DNA from: Stutzerimonas stutzeri
GTDB taxonomy: Bacteria; Pseudomonadota; Gammaproteobacteria; Pseudomonadales; Pseudomonadaceae
Reading direction: 5' to 3'
Assembly (NCBI RefSeq): GCF_013522825.1
Contig: NZ_JAAMQZ010000015.1
Span: forward strand, 56,254-120,253
DNA length: 64,000 nucleotides
Both the position numbers and the translations under genes were made by a program. Every line of letters begins with the position of its first letter. Position 1 is the stretch's first letter. Positions 8,898-18,522 of this stretch are shown piece by piece. Under the pieces are notes generated by a model. It saw only the letters and a list, made by a program, of their open reading frames with translations. It ran no database searches and was not told where the DNA came from.

Positions 8898-10826
8898 ATG
8901 CGCGGTCGCCTCTCCAGTTTCTGTCTTTGCCTGCTGCTCGCTGCCGTCACCTTTCAGACCACCCACGCCGCCACTCTTGAGCAGCAACGTCGTTATTACG
9001 ACGAGGCCAAGCAGGCGCTGGCCAAGGGTAACAGCGGGCCTTATCGGCGTTACGCCAGTGCGTTGCGGGACTATCCGCTCGAACCCTACCTGGCCTATGA
9101 CGACCTGACTGCGCGACTCAAATCGGCCAGCAATGATGAGGTCGAGAAATTCCTCGCCGAGCACGGCGACCTGCCCCAGATCAGCTGGATGAAGCTGCGC
9201 TGGCTGCGACTGCTGGCCGCTCGCGGTGACTGGCAGCCCTTCGTCAGCCACTACGACCCCAAGATGAACTTCACCGAACTGGATTGCCTGTTCGGCCAGT
9301 ACCAGCTTGCCAATGGCCATACGCAGCAGGGTTATGCCACCGCCCAGCGGCTCTGGCTGGTCGGCAAGTCGCAGCACAATGCCTGCGACCCGCTGTTCGA
9401 GCGCTGGAGCGCTGCCGGGCAACTCACCGAAGACCTGCGCTGGCAGCGCCTCAAGCTGGCCGTCGAGAGCGGCAACAACGGCCTGGCCGCTTTCCTGGCG
9501 AAAAACCTGCCGACGCTCAAATCCCAGGGCGAACGCCTGATCGAGATCGCGCAGAAACCGCAACTGCTGAATCAACCTGAACGCTTTTCCCCGGCCAGCC
9601 GGACCACGGGCGATATCGTCTCGATCGGTCTGCGCCGCCTGGCACGGCAGAACCCGGAACAGGCACTCGCCCTGCTCGATGGCTACGCCCGACGCCTGTC
9701 GTTCTCAGAGGAAGAAAAGGTCGCCATCGCCCGGCAGATCGGCCTGACCCTGGCCAAGCGCTTCGATGCCCGTGCGCTGGCGGTCATGGCCGACTATGAC
9801 CCGCACCTGCGCGACAACACGGTCAGCGAATGGCGCGCGCGCCTGCTGCTGCGCCTGGGCCGCTGGGATGAGGCGCATGCCCTGACCCGGCGCTTCCCCG
9901 AAGAGCTGGCCAGCAGCAACCGCTGGCGCTACTGGCAGGCGCGCAGCCTGGAACTGGCGCAGCCCAACGACAAGCAGGCCGCCCTGCTCTACCAGCCCGT
10001 CGCCACCGAGCGGGATTTCTACGGGTTCCTTTCCGCCGACCGCATCCAGGCGCCTTACACCTTCAATCACCAGCCGCTGAAGCTGGACCCGAAGGTGGTG
10101 CGCAAGGTGCGCAACACCGCCGGCATTCGTCGCGCCCTGGAATTCCATGCGCGCGGGCAGATCGTCGATGGTCGCCGCGAGTGGTATCACGTCAGCCGCC
10201 TGTTCAGCCGCGACGAACTGGTGGCCCAGGCGCGCCTGGCCTACGAAATGGAATGGTATTTCCCGGCGATCCGCACCATCAGCCAGGCGCAGTACTGGGA
10301 TGATCTGGATATCCGCTTCCCCATGGCCCATCGCAGCAGCCTGCTCAACGCCGCAAAGGCACGGGACATCCATCCAAGCTGGGTCTTCGCCATCACCCGC
10401 CAGGAAAGCGCCTTCATGGCCGATGCCCGCTCCCACGTCGGCGCCACGGGGCTGATGCAGCTGATGCCGGCCACCGCGCAGGAAACCGCCAAGCGCTTCA
10501 ACATTCCCCTTTCATCGCCCCAACAGGTCCTCAACCCCAACACCAATATCCAGCTGGGCACGGCCTATCTCAGCCAGATCTACGGTCAGTTCAAGGGCAA
10601 CCGGGTGCTCGCCTCGGCGGCCTACAACGCCGGGCCGGGCCGGGTGCGCCAATGGCTGAAAAACGCCGAGCATCTGCCCTTCGACGTCTGGGTCGAAAAC
10701 ATCCCCTTCGATGAAACGCGCCAATATGTGCAGAACGTGCTGACCTATTCGGTCATCTACGGGCAAAAGCTCAATTCACCACAGCCACTCATCGAGTGGC
10801 ACGAGCGTTATTTCGATACACAGTGA
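8898..10826 (+). CDS. slt: Soluble lytic murein transglycosylase
   Basis: 642 aa, normal for Slt70. A signal peptide (LSSFCLCLLLAAVTFQTTHA) sends it to the periplasm. Residues about 30-450 form the helical superhelix ring. The C-terminal SLT catalytic domain carries the acid Glu near residue 503 (TRQESAFMADARSHVGATG), the GLMQLMPATA block and the AYNAGPGRV motif. It cleaves the MurNAc-GlcNAc bond of peptidoglycan to give 1,6-anhydro products, feeding the recycling in which NagZ (42874-43872) also takes part. Element E3 begins 10 bases after its stop. Confidence 0.95.
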   Translation: MRGRLSSFCLCLLLAAVTFQTTHAATLEQQRRYYDEAKQALAKGNSGPYRRYASALRDYPLEPYLAYDDLTARLKSASNDEVEKFLAEHGDLPQISWMKLRWLRLLAARGDWQPFVSHYDPKMNFTELDCLFGQYQLANGHTQQGYATAQRLWLVGKSQHNACDPLFERWSAAGQLTEDLRWQRLKLAVESGNNGLAAFLAKNLPTLKSQGERLIEIAQKPQLLNQPERFSPASRTTGDIVSIGLRRLARQNPEQALALLDGYARRLSFSEEEKVAIARQIGLTLAKRFDARALAVMADYDPHLRDNTVSEWRARLLLRLGRWDEAHALTRRFPEELASSNRWRYWQARSLELAQPNDKQAALLYQPVATERDFYGFLSADRIQAPYTFNHQPLKLDPKVVRKVRNTAGIRRALEFHARGQIVDGRREWYHVSRLFSRDELVAQARLAYEMEWYFPAIRTISQAQYWDDLDIRFPMAHRSSLLNAAKARDIHPSWVFAITRQESAFMADARSHVGATGLMQLMPATAQETAKRFNIPLSSPQQVLNPNTNIQLGTAYLSQIYGQFKGNRVLASAAYNAGPGRVRQWLKNAEHLPFDVWVENIPFDETRQYVQNVLTYSVIYGQKLNSPQPLIEWHERYFDTQ

Positions 10827-10836
10827 CGCGCGCCGC

Positions 10837-11039
10837 TTAGAACCTATTCAAAGTCTCGCGAGCTAGAGCAATGCAAGGCAAAAACAGGCGAGAAACGTAG
10901 CGTAGCGAAGTAACAGCCGCAGGCTGGCCCGCAGGGTGAGCGCAGCGAATCACGCGGAGTTTACAGCTGTAAATGAGTAGTCCGAGCCTGTTTTTAACGC
11001 AGCAGTGCCGACGCGCAGCAGACTTTGAACAGGTTCTTA
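10837..11039. mobile_element. MITE-like element E3; its end forms a stop codon
   Basis: 203 bp bounded by TTAGAACCTATTCAAAGTCT and, inverted, TAAGAACCTGTTCAAAGTCT (18 of 20 match). Inside are AAAAACAGGC paired with GCCTGTTTTT and a perfect 14-base palindrome TTTACAGCTGTAAA near 10961. The 83 bases at 10895-10977 recur almost unchanged, in the opposite orientation, inside element E5 (35080-35163), although the two elements have different ends. TTA flanks both ends as a possible 3-base target duplication. The right-hand TTA is the TAA stop of the MOSC gene. Confidence 0.75.
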
Positions 11040-11840
11040 CGCCAGGACTTCCACCGGCATCCCCTCGATCAGCTCTCCGGTTCCCTCGGCGATCAGGTTC
11101 TGACCGAAAAGCACGCCGTCACGACTCTTGCGATAGGTCAGCAGCGTGGCCATGGGCTCTAGGTCAGGGCTGCGCTGCGCCGTGGCGGGATCGAGGAGCG
11201 GAATCGCGCAGCGGGTACAGGGCTTGACCACGCGAAACTCGATGGCGCCGATGCGGATGCGCTTCCAGTCGTCCTCGGCATAGGGCGCGGCACCGGCGAC
11301 CACCAGGCTGGGGCGAAAGCGCAGCATGTCCAGCGGCCTGCCGATCCTCGCACACAGGTCATCCAGCGATGCCTGGCCGATCAGCAGGAAGGGAAAGCCA
11401 TCGGTGAAGGCGGTAAGCTCGCCGTCTTCGGCGAAGTTCCGGTCGATCTGGATGGCGTCGGCCTCAGGCAGATACACCAGGCGCACCGCGCGACCGAGGA
11501 AGCGGCCCAGCCATTCGGCCACGTGATCGCCGCAGTCCGGTACGCGCCGCACCTCGCCCCAGATGAAGGCGCCACGCAGGGGTGCCGAGGCCGTCGGCAC
11601 AGGCACCTGCAGTTCGGGCATACCGGGCGCATTCAGCCGCACGCCCGCCTCGCCCTGCCAGCGCAGTTGCAGCAGCGCCATGGCCGGCAGTGAACGCTGG
11701 GTGAGAAAACGCCCATTGCTTGCGTCGATCAGCATCCAGCGCCGGTCGCCATGCAACCCGAGCGATCCGCACCATGCCTGATCGAGCCTTTCACCCGCAC
11801 CGGACTTGAGGGGGTAGCGATAGAGTGCGGACAGATGCAT
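11037..11840 (-). CDS. MOSC domain-containing protein (YcbX-like)
   Basis: 267 aa from the ATG at 11840. The N-terminal beta-barrel domain is seen at about 1-110 (LSALYRYPLKSGAGERLDQA, GDRRWMLIDASNGRFLTQR) and the MOSC domain follows (DMLRFRPSLVVAGAAPYAEDDW). The single conserved cysteine motif KPCTRCAIPLLDP probably binds the molybdenum cofactor. Homologues in E. coli (YcbX, YiiM) reduce N-hydroxylated base analogues. The stop codon lies inside the terminal repeat of element E3. It lies 22 bases downstream of cheV on the same strand. Confidence 0.88.
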   Translation of the reverse strand: MHLSALYRYPLKSGAGERLDQAWCGSLGLHGDRRWMLIDASNGRFLTQRSLPAMALLQLRWQGEAGVRLNAPGMPELQVPVPTASAPLRGAFIWGEVRRVPDCGDHVAEWLGRFLGRAVRLVYLPEADAIQIDRNFAEDGELTAFTDGFPFLLIGQASLDDLCARIGRPLDMLRFRPSLVVAGAAPYAEDDWKRIRIGAIEFRVVKPCTRCAIPLLDPATAQRSPDLEPMATLLTYRKSRDGVLFGQNLIAEGTGELIEGMPVEVLA

Positions 11841-11862
11841 GGCGCTCTCGACTTTTATCAAC

Positions 11863-12795
11863 TCAGTTGGGTTCGTCCTGCAGCAGACGCTCACGAACGA
11901 CGTCGACCAGTTTCTCCGGCTGGAACTTGGAGAGGAAATTGTCGCAACCGACCTTCTTTACCATCGCCAGGTTGAAGCTGCCCGACAGCGAGGTGTGCAG
12001 GACCACGTACAGATCGCGCAGACGCGGGTCGTTGCGAATCTCGGTGGTAAGGCGGTAGCCGTCCATTTCCGGCATTTCCGCATCGGTGAAGACCATCAGC
12101 AGCTTGTCGGTCAATACCTCGCCGGCATCGGCCCAGGCCTTGAGCTTGCCCAGTCCTTTCAAACCGTCACTGGCGGAATGCACAGCGATACCGAGCTGAC
12201 CGAGGGTTTCGCGCAACTGCGCCAGTGCGACGTTCGAATCATCGACGCAGAGCACTTCACGGCCTCTGGCGCGTTCGAGTACCGGATCGGCGAGGCGCTC
12301 GGGCGAGATGCTGGTGTCATAGGGCACGATTTCCGCAAGCACTTTTTCGACGTCGATCACTTCGACCAGTTGGTCTTCCACCTTGGTAATGGCTGTCAGG
12401 TAATGCTGGCGCCCCGCCGTCGTCGGCGGCGGCAGCACCTCTTCCCAGTTGAGGTTTAGAATGCGATCCACGCCTCCGACCAGAAAAGCCTGCACCGAGC
12501 GGTTGTATTCAGTGACGATGATGGTGCTGTTCTCGTCGGGCACCAGGGGACGCAAACCAATGGCGCGCGACAGGTCGATGACCGGCAGCGTTTGTCCGCG
12601 CAGGTTGACCACGCCGCACACCGAACCATGACGATGCGGCATCAGCGTCATCTTCGGCAGTTGCATCACCTCCTGCACTTTGAACACGTTGATGGCGAAC
12701 TTCTGCCGGCCCGAAAGCCTGAACATGAGGATTTCCAGGCGATTCTGGCCTACCAACCGGGTGCGTTGATCGACTGAATCGAGAATGCCGGCCAT
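11863..12795 (-). CDS. cheV: Chemotaxis coupling protein CheV (CheW-REC)
   Basis: 310 aa. The CheW-like domain is at about 15-160 (FKVQEVMQLPKMTLMPHRHG, GVVNLRGQTLPVIDLSRAIG). A receiver domain at about 180-305 has DDSN and the phosphorylatable Asp in FTDAEMPEMDGY. CheV couples methyl-accepting receptors to CheA, and its phosphorylation by CheA damps signalling. No other che genes lie in the window, so this is an orphan coupling protein that works with a cluster elsewhere. Confidence 0.93.
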   Translation of the reverse strand: MAGILDSVDQRTRLVGQNRLEILMFRLSGRQKFAINVFKVQEVMQLPKMTLMPHRHGSVCGVVNLRGQTLPVIDLSRAIGLRPLVPDENSTIIVTEYNRSVQAFLVGGVDRILNLNWEEVLPPPTTAGRQHYLTAITKVEDQLVEVIDVEKVLAEIVPYDTSISPERLADPVLERARGREVLCVDDSNVALAQLRETLGQLGIAVHSASDGLKGLGKLKAWADAGEVLTDKLLMVFTDAEMPEMDGYRLTTEIRNDPRLRDLYVVLHTSLSGSFNLAMVKKVGCDNFLSKFQPEKLVDVVRERLLQDEPN

Positions 12796-12939
12796 GAAGG
12801 ACTCCTTGTTGAATACGGGACATGAAGGGCTATCGGCAGCAAGGCTCGACGCTTTATGTGGCCCAGCACCAATTTGTCCTGCCCATCATCGGCCCCGCCA
12901 GCCAATAGCGCAATGCCATCACACCGCTCTCTGGATGCT

Positions 12940-13875
12940 TCAACGAGGCAGATTGCGCATTTCGTACAGCGTGGCATCGCTCAGCAGGGGGCAATCGACG
13001 GGCAGATGCATCCGCAAGGCCCTGGCCTTTACGGAGAAACGCATGTGCTTCGCCGCCGCCGGTTCGCCGTCGAGGTTGATATCGATCTCTTCCGGCGCCT
13101 CGATTTCAAGCCAGGGCAGACGCGCGTTCACCGAGACGCTGTCGATCCCCCGCAAGCCTCCGCTCAGCAAGGTACCCAGAGTACCCACCGCGTCGACTGG
13201 CGCCGGGACGATGCACAGGTCGAGCAAGCCATCATCGGCCAGCGCCTGCGGACAGAGCAATTGCCCACCCCCCGACTGGCGCCCATTACCGATGCCCATT
13301 GCGAGAAAATCCCCTTCCCAGGTGAAATCCGGCCCGCTAAAGCGTCCCCAGGCCGAACGGATTTCACTGAAGCGCGACAGGCCGGTCAGCAGGTAGGCGC
13401 CGCCGCCCAGCACCTTCTTCAGTTCCTCGGAGGTGCTGGCCGTCACCTTCGAACCAAAGCCGCCCGTGGCCATGTTGATGAACGGCTCGCCGTTCATCTC
13501 GCCGACATCGATCCGCACCGGCGGACGCTCCAGCAACGCCAGGGCATCGAAGGGCTCCAGCGGGATGCCGGCGGCATGGGCGAAATCATTGGCCGTGCCC
13601 AACGGCAGCAGCGCCAGGCTCGCATCCACACCCGACTCCAGTAACGCCTGAGCGACTTCACACAGCATGCCGTCGCCGCCGCCGGCAACCAGTGTCCGAT
13701 AGCCTTCATCCAGCGCTTGCTGAACCAGGCGCTGAGCATCGCCGGGCTCCCAGGTCACGCGTACCGCCAGATGTCGATCAAGCTGTCGCCAGGCATTGAC
13801 CGCCGTGCGCACCTCGTCATTGAGCGCCTGCTTTCCATGAAGAATCAGCAACGCCCCGGATACGTTCATGACCAT
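12940..13875 (-). CDS. yegS: Lipid kinase YegS-like (diacylglycerol kinase catalytic domain)
   Basis: 311 aa. The DAGK catalytic domain has VAGGGDGMLCEVAQAL as nucleotide-binding loop and LPLGTANDFAHAAG as the second signature. The C-terminal beta-sandwich carries GNGRQSGGGQLLCPQALADD. YegS phosphorylates phosphatidylglycerol in vitro; the true cellular substrate is uncertain. It corresponds to P. aeruginosa PA3023, near uup and slt. It stands alone, 144 bases upstream of cheV on the same strand. Confidence 0.9.
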   Translation of the reverse strand: MVMNVSGALLILHGKQALNDEVRTAVNAWRQLDRHLAVRVTWEPGDAQRLVQQALDEGYRTLVAGGGDGMLCEVAQALLESGVDASLALLPLGTANDFAHAAGIPLEPFDALALLERPPVRIDVGEMNGEPFINMATGGFGSKVTASTSEELKKVLGGGAYLLTGLSRFSEIRSAWGRFSGPDFTWEGDFLAMGIGNGRQSGGGQLLCPQALADDGLLDLCIVPAPVDAVGTLGTLLSGGLRGIDSVSVNARLPWLEIEAPEEIDINLDGEPAAAKHMRFSVKARALRMHLPVDCPLLSDATLYEMRNLPR

Positions 13876-14235
13876 GAATTCCTGTAGTTGACCGAGAGCT
13901 AGGACCCGCCTGCGTGCAATAAGTTGTGAGCGCTGCGGTGTTCGCTCAAACCGCGCCCCAGCACCTCGACCGATGATCAGAAACGCTCAGCCGAATCCCT
14001 TAACGGGATCCGTTACAAATAATTATTCCTTTTATTTCAATCGCTTGGGCTGCCCGCTTAATTCCTGCCAACAAATCGCCACTTTGTACGCCTGCGCTGA
14101 ACTCATTTCACGGGGGGTGGTCGGAGCAGTTGTCCGGTTGAAAGCTTGCAACAGCGGCCTGTCATTCAGAACCGCGGATCGCGGCGATCTAAACGAGAAC
14201 ATTGAGCTGACAATAGCCGAAGGAAGGAGCCTTGT
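13876..14235. other. Leader region of the exopolysaccharide cluster, no gene seen
   Basis: 360 bases between yegS and the first exopolysaccharide gene. The part near 14010-14040 is AT-rich (ACAAATAATTATTCC), unlike its surroundings, and is a likely site for the cluster promoter. I found no convincing -35/-10 pair, RpoN site or ops/JUMPstart motif by eye. A GGAG ribosome-binding site lies just before 14236. Confidence 0.4.
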
Positions 14236-15660
14236 ATGCGCTTACAGTCCGTTGGAACCCTTGAGTACGCCCACCCCAGTTTCATCGATTACTTTCTTGC
14301 CAGCATTCGCCTGATCCACGGACTCACAGCGGTATTGCCAGGTATCCTGCTCCTGCTGTTTCTGCCCATCGCCGGCGGTACTTTCAGCACCTTCCTGATG
14401 TTCTTCGGCGTGATCAGCGTCGTGATCTTTCAATCGGTGGGCATCTACAGCGAAGAGGTGTTCAGCACTCTGTTGCGCTTCCGCACCATGCTGGTGGCCT
14501 GGGCGGCGGCGTTCAGCCTGCTGATCTTCATGCACCAGGGGCTCGGCATGTTCAGCTACCTGGAAACCGGGCACCTGGTGTTCTGGTTCATGACCAGTGC
14601 CGTCCTGTTCGGCGCTGAGCGCATGCTGATGCTCGCCCTGTTCCGCCGCCTCATGGCCAAGGGCGTGTACCTGCAGAATGCGGTGATTCTCGGCGGCACC
14701 GACAACGGTGTGCGCGTGGCCGAGTACCTGGCCCATCATCGTGATATTCGCACCGGCGTGCTCGGCTTCATCGACGACCGTCTGGAGCGCCTGCCAAAGC
14801 AGCTCGCCAATCTGCCGCTGCTGGGTAATACCCGCGACCTTGAGCAGATGATCCGCGAGGAGAAAGTCACCCAGGTGCTGGTCGCCCTGCCCTGGTTCGC
14901 CGACAGCCGCATCGGCCAGGTGATCAACGAACTGCGCAAGCTGCCGGTCAATGTGCTGCTGGTCCCCGACATGGTTGCCTTCCGCCACGCCAACAAGCGC
15001 ATCACCGAGGTTGCCGGTCTGCCCACGCTGATCGCCTCGGACCTGCCGTTGCGCGGCTGGTCGCCGATGTTCAAACGCATCGAGGACATCATTCTCTCCA
15101 GCCTGGCCCTGCTGGCCGCCGCGCCGGTGATGCTGCTGCTCGCCCTGGCGATCAAGCTCGACTCTCCAGGCCCGGTGCTGTTCAAGCAGAAGCGCTACGG
15201 CTACAACAACCGGCTGATCGAGGTCTACAAATTCCGCTCGATGTACCATGCCCGCTCGGATGCCAATGCCGAGCGCCAGACCACCCGTGACGACGACCGC
15301 ATCACCCGCGTTGGTCGTTTTATCCGCAAGACCAGCCTGGACGAGTTGCCACAGTTGCTGAACGTGTTCCTGGGCAGCATGTCGATGGTCGGTCCGCGCC
15401 CCCATGCAACGGCGACAAAGGCCGCTGGCGTGCTGTTCGAAGACGCCGTATCCGAGTATTCCGCACGCCATCGGGTCAAGCCGGGCATCACCGGCTGGGC
15501 GCAGATCAACGGCTATCGCGGCGAAACCGACACCCTGGAAAAGATCGAGAAGCGCGTCGAGTACGACCTGGACTACATCGAACGCTGGTCGGTCTGGTTC
15601 GACCTCTACATTCTGGCCCGAACCATTCCCGCCCTGCTGTTCAACCGGGACGTCTACTGA
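14236..15660 (+). CDS. Undecaprenyl-phosphate glucose phosphotransferase (WcaJ/PslA type)
   Basis: 474 aa. Four N-terminal membrane segments (LTAVLPGILLLLFLPIAGG, FLMFFGVISVVIFQSVG, MLVAWAAAFSLLIFM, HLVFWFMTSAVLFG) are followed by a CoA-binding-like Rossmann domain (VILGGTDNGVRVAEYL). The C-terminal polyprenyl phosphotransferase domain carries LDSPGPVLFKQKRYG, the DELPQLLNVFLGSMSMVGPRP block near residue 370 and VKPGITGWAQING. It transfers sugar-1-phosphate from a UDP-sugar to the lipid carrier, the first step of repeat-unit assembly. It is the first gene of the cluster running to 25112. Confidence 0.94.
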   Translation: MRLQSVGTLEYAHPSFIDYFLASIRLIHGLTAVLPGILLLLFLPIAGGTFSTFLMFFGVISVVIFQSVGIYSEEVFSTLLRFRTMLVAWAAAFSLLIFMHQGLGMFSYLETGHLVFWFMTSAVLFGAERMLMLALFRRLMAKGVYLQNAVILGGTDNGVRVAEYLAHHRDIRTGVLGFIDDRLERLPKQLANLPLLGNTRDLEQMIREEKVTQVLVALPWFADSRIGQVINELRKLPVNVLLVPDMVAFRHANKRITEVAGLPTLIASDLPLRGWSPMFKRIEDIILSSLALLAAAPVMLLLALAIKLDSPGPVLFKQKRYGYNNRLIEVYKFRSMYHARSDANAERQTTRDDDRITRVGRFIRKTSLDELPQLLNVFLGSMSMVGPRPHATATKAAGVLFEDAVSEYSARHRVKPGITGWAQINGYRGETDTLEKIEKRVEYDLDYIERWSVWFDLYILARTIPALLFNRDVY

Positions 15661-15756
15661 CGAACCGCCGTGCGCAAAGGAATGAACCCATGAAACGAGC
15701 CACTATGGAATGTGTGTTCCGCGCACTCCCAGCCTCCCATGTCGTGAGAGGGTGAG

Positions 15757-16194
15757 ATGTTCCAGAACATATTGATCGTCTGCGTCGGCAACGTCTGCAG
15801 AAGCCCCGCAGCCGAAGCGCTGCTGCTACACCGACTCCAGGGCAGAGGCCCCTCGGTCAGCTCCGCCGGCATAGGCGCCCTGGTAGGCAATCCGATGGAC
15901 AAACTCGCCCAGCAGGTGCTGCAGGAGCATGGGCTGGAACATGCGACCCACCGTGCCCGGCAGGTCGATAGCGAACTGCTGCACCAGGCCGACCTGATCC
16001 TGGCCATGGAGCAGAGCCATATCCAGCACCTGCGCCAGATCGCCCCCGAAGTACATGGCAAGACCTTCCTGATGGGCAAATGGCTGGACGACATGGAAAT
16101 ACCCGATCCCTTTCGTCAATCCAAACCCGCTTTCGACCACGTTCACAGCCTTCTGACGCAAACCGTCGAGAGCTGGCTTCCTTACCTTGAATAA
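15757..16194 (+). CDS. Low-molecular-weight protein tyrosine phosphatase (Wzb-like)
   Basis: 145 aa, the full family length. The P-loop CVGNVCRSP gives nucleophile Cys9 and Arg15, and the general-acid loop is EIPDPFRQ near residue 115. In capsule and exopolysaccharide systems this enzyme removes phosphate from the tyrosine-rich tail of the Wzc kinase. That kinase is encoded only 15 bases downstream, so the pair can cycle phosphorylation needed for polymer export. The upstream Shine-Dalgarno is GAGAGGGTGAG. Confidence 0.94.
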   Translation: MFQNILIVCVGNVCRSPAAEALLLHRLQGRGPSVSSAGIGALVGNPMDKLAQQVLQEHGLEHATHRARQVDSELLHQADLILAMEQSHIQHLRQIAPEVHGKTFLMGKWLDDMEIPDPFRQSKPAFDHVHSLLTQTVESWLPYLE

Positions 16195-16209
16195 GAAGAA
16201 GGAACTTCA

Positions 16210-18420
16210 ATGACCACCATGCCACGCCCTATCTATGAAACCAAAGAGGACAAGGACATTGACCTGGCCCACCTCTTCGATACCTTCCTCAACAACCGAG
16301 GCACCATCGCAGCGATAACCGGCTTTTTCGCGGCGCTGGGCATCGCCTATGCACTGCTCAGCACACCGGTGTATCTGGCTACCGCGATGATCCAGATCGA
16401 GGCCAAGAGCGGCCTGCCGAGCCTGACCGATGTCGTCGGCAACGCGCCGGCGGTGTCGCCCGCCCAGACGGAAATCGCCCTGCTCAAATCACGCTCCGTA
16501 GTAGGCGGCGCAGTCGAAGCGCTGAATCTCGACATCATCATTGAACCGCGCCATTTCCCGCTGATCGGCGGTTTCATAGCGCGCAACTTCGAGCCGACCG
16601 AAGAAGGCGAGCTGGGCTGGTATCCAGCCGGCTTCGAATCCTATGCCTGGGGTGGTGAAACCTTGCGCATCTCCCAGCTCATCGTGCCGGACAAGATCCA
16701 TGGCGAAGAGCTGACCCTGGAAGCCGCCGAAGACAATGGCTTCATCCTGCGCGACCCGGATGGCGAAGTGGTCGCCCAGGGCGTGGTGGGCGAACCGGTG
16801 GAAACGCCCGATTACGGCATCACCATCGCCGAACTCAACGCCCGTCCCGGCACCACCTTCAATGTGACCCGCAACCGTACCTACGCGACTACCGAGGATT
16901 ACCAGAACCGTCTGTCCGCTGGCGAGCGCGGCAAGCAGTCCGGCATTCTCAACGTGACCCTGGAAGACACCGATCCGGACAAGGCCATCGAGGTTCTGGA
17001 GGAAGTCGCCAAACGTTATGTGGAACAGAACATCGCACGAAATGCCGCCGAAGCGACCCAGAGCCTGGAGTTTCTCAGCGAGCAGGTACCCGAGGTTCGC
17101 AAGAAGCTCGACGCCGCCCAGACCGCGCTGAATCAATACCAGACCGGCAATCGCTCCGTGGATATCTCGGCTGAAACCCAGTCGGTGCTCGACCGCATCG
17201 TCGACCTGGAAAAGCAGATTTCCGAACAGAACCTCAAGCGTACCGAGATGGAGCGGCGCTTTACCCGCCAGCATCCGAACTTCCAGGCGCTGATGAACCA
17301 GATCAACCAGCTGCAGAACCAGAAGAGCGAGCTGGAAAAGCAGATCAGCACCCTGCCATCTACCCAGCAGGAGCTGCTGCGCCTGACCCGTGACGTCGAA
17401 GTCTCGTCCGAAACCTACGCAATGCTGCTGAACAAGACCCAGGAGCTGGACATCATCCGCGCCGGCACCGTGGGCAATGTGCGCATCGTCGACCACGCCG
17501 CCGCCGACATCGACACGCCTCTCAAGCCGAACAAACCGCTGGTGGTCATCGTTGCCACCCTGCTCGGCGGGCTACTTGCCGTTGCCTTCGTCTACGTGCG
17601 CGAAGCACTCAAGCGGGGCGTGGAGAACCCGGAAGAAATCGAGCGGGCCGGGATTCCCGTGTATGCCGCCATTCCATTCAGTGACAAGCAGGGCCTGCTG
17701 GAAAAGCGTCTGGCCAATTTCAAGCGTGACAAGAGCAACGCCTCCTATCTGCTGTCGATCAACGACCCTGCCGACCTGGCTACCGAGGCCATGCGCAGCC
17801 TGCGCACCAGCCTGCACTTCGCCATGATCGAAGCCAAGAACAATATCCTGATGATCACCGGCCCGAGTCCTGCGGTGGGCAAGTCCTTCGTCACCAGCAA
17901 CCTCGCCGCCGTGATCGCACAATCGGGCAAGAAAGTGCTACTGGTCGATGCGGACATGCGCAAGGGCTACCTGCACAAGGTCATGCGCTGCCAGGGCGAC
18001 AAGGGCCTCTCGGACATCCTTTCAGGCCGCATCACGCTGTTCGATGCCATCCAGAAGACCCCACTGCATAACCTGCACGTGATCGCCCACGGCCAGTTGC
18101 CGCCGAACCCGTCGGAGTTGCTGATGCACGAGAACTTCTCTCGCTTCGTCAGGGAAATCAGCAGCATGTACGACCTGGTGATTTTCGATACGCCGCCCAT
18201 CCTTGCCGTCACCGATGCCGCACTGGTCGGCAGCCAGGCCGGCACCACTTTGATGGTGACCCGCTACGGCCTCAACGGTATCAAGGAGATCGAGCATGCC
18301 AAGCGGCGCCTGGAACAGAACGGCCTGCTGGTCAAGGGCGTGATCTTCAACGCCGTGCTGCGCAAGGCATCCAATTACAGCGATTACGGTTACTACCAGT
18401 ACGAATACAAGAACAAGTGA
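16210..18420 (+). CDS. Polysaccharide co-polymerase and BY-type tyrosine autokinase (Wzc-like)
   Basis: 736 aa. The Wzz domain starts at about 15 with a first membrane segment (TIAAITGFFAALGIAYALL). A long periplasmic coiled coil covers about 280-400 (EQISEQNLKRTEMERRFTRQ). A second membrane segment lies near 440 (PLVVIVATLLGGLLAVAFVY). The kinase domain has Walker A GPSPAVGKS near 552, Walker A' LLVDADMR near 578 and Walker B LVIFDTPP. The tail YSDYGYYQYEYKNK is the tyrosine cluster phosphorylated in trans. It controls chain length and export with Wza (24024-25112). It is the two-in-one proteobacterial form. Confidence 0.95.
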   Translation: MTTMPRPIYETKEDKDIDLAHLFDTFLNNRGTIAAITGFFAALGIAYALLSTPVYLATAMIQIEAKSGLPSLTDVVGNAPAVSPAQTEIALLKSRSVVGGAVEALNLDIIIEPRHFPLIGGFIARNFEPTEEGELGWYPAGFESYAWGGETLRISQLIVPDKIHGEELTLEAAEDNGFILRDPDGEVVAQGVVGEPVETPDYGITIAELNARPGTTFNVTRNRTYATTEDYQNRLSAGERGKQSGILNVTLEDTDPDKAIEVLEEVAKRYVEQNIARNAAEATQSLEFLSEQVPEVRKKLDAAQTALNQYQTGNRSVDISAETQSVLDRIVDLEKQISEQNLKRTEMERRFTRQHPNFQALMNQINQLQNQKSELEKQISTLPSTQQELLRLTRDVEVSSETYAMLLNKTQELDIIRAGTVGNVRIVDHAAADIDTPLKPNKPLVVIVATLLGGLLAVAFVYVREALKRGVENPEEIERAGIPVYAAIPFSDKQGLLEKRLANFKRDKSNASYLLSINDPADLATEAMRSLRTSLHFAMIEAKNNILMITGPSPAVGKSFVTSNLAAVIAQSGKKVLLVDADMRKGYLHKVMRCQGDKGLSDILSGRITLFDAIQKTPLHNLHVIAHGQLPPNPSELLMHENFSRFVREISSMYDLVIFDTPPILAVTDAALVGSQAGTTLMVTRYGLNGIKEIEHAKRRLEQNGLLVKGVIFNAVLRKASNYSDYGYYQYEYKNK

Positions 18421-18522
18421 GGCATTGGACACGTGCCGTCCGCCTGCCCTGCCGAACTGCCCGCACAGCGGGCAGGCGCTCGCATCCAGCGACCATCGGC
18501 AGGCCAAATACAGGTAAAAATC

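Noticed and set aside
10895..10977. Possible CRISPR-type repeat because the same 83 bases recur near 35100
   Set aside because: Only two copies exist, far apart, inverted and inside different inverted-repeat elements; there is no spacer array.
13973..14314. A 113-codon frame before the WcaJ-like gene
   Set aside because: It runs into the WcaJ-like gene in another frame and lacks a ribosome-binding site or any family signature.
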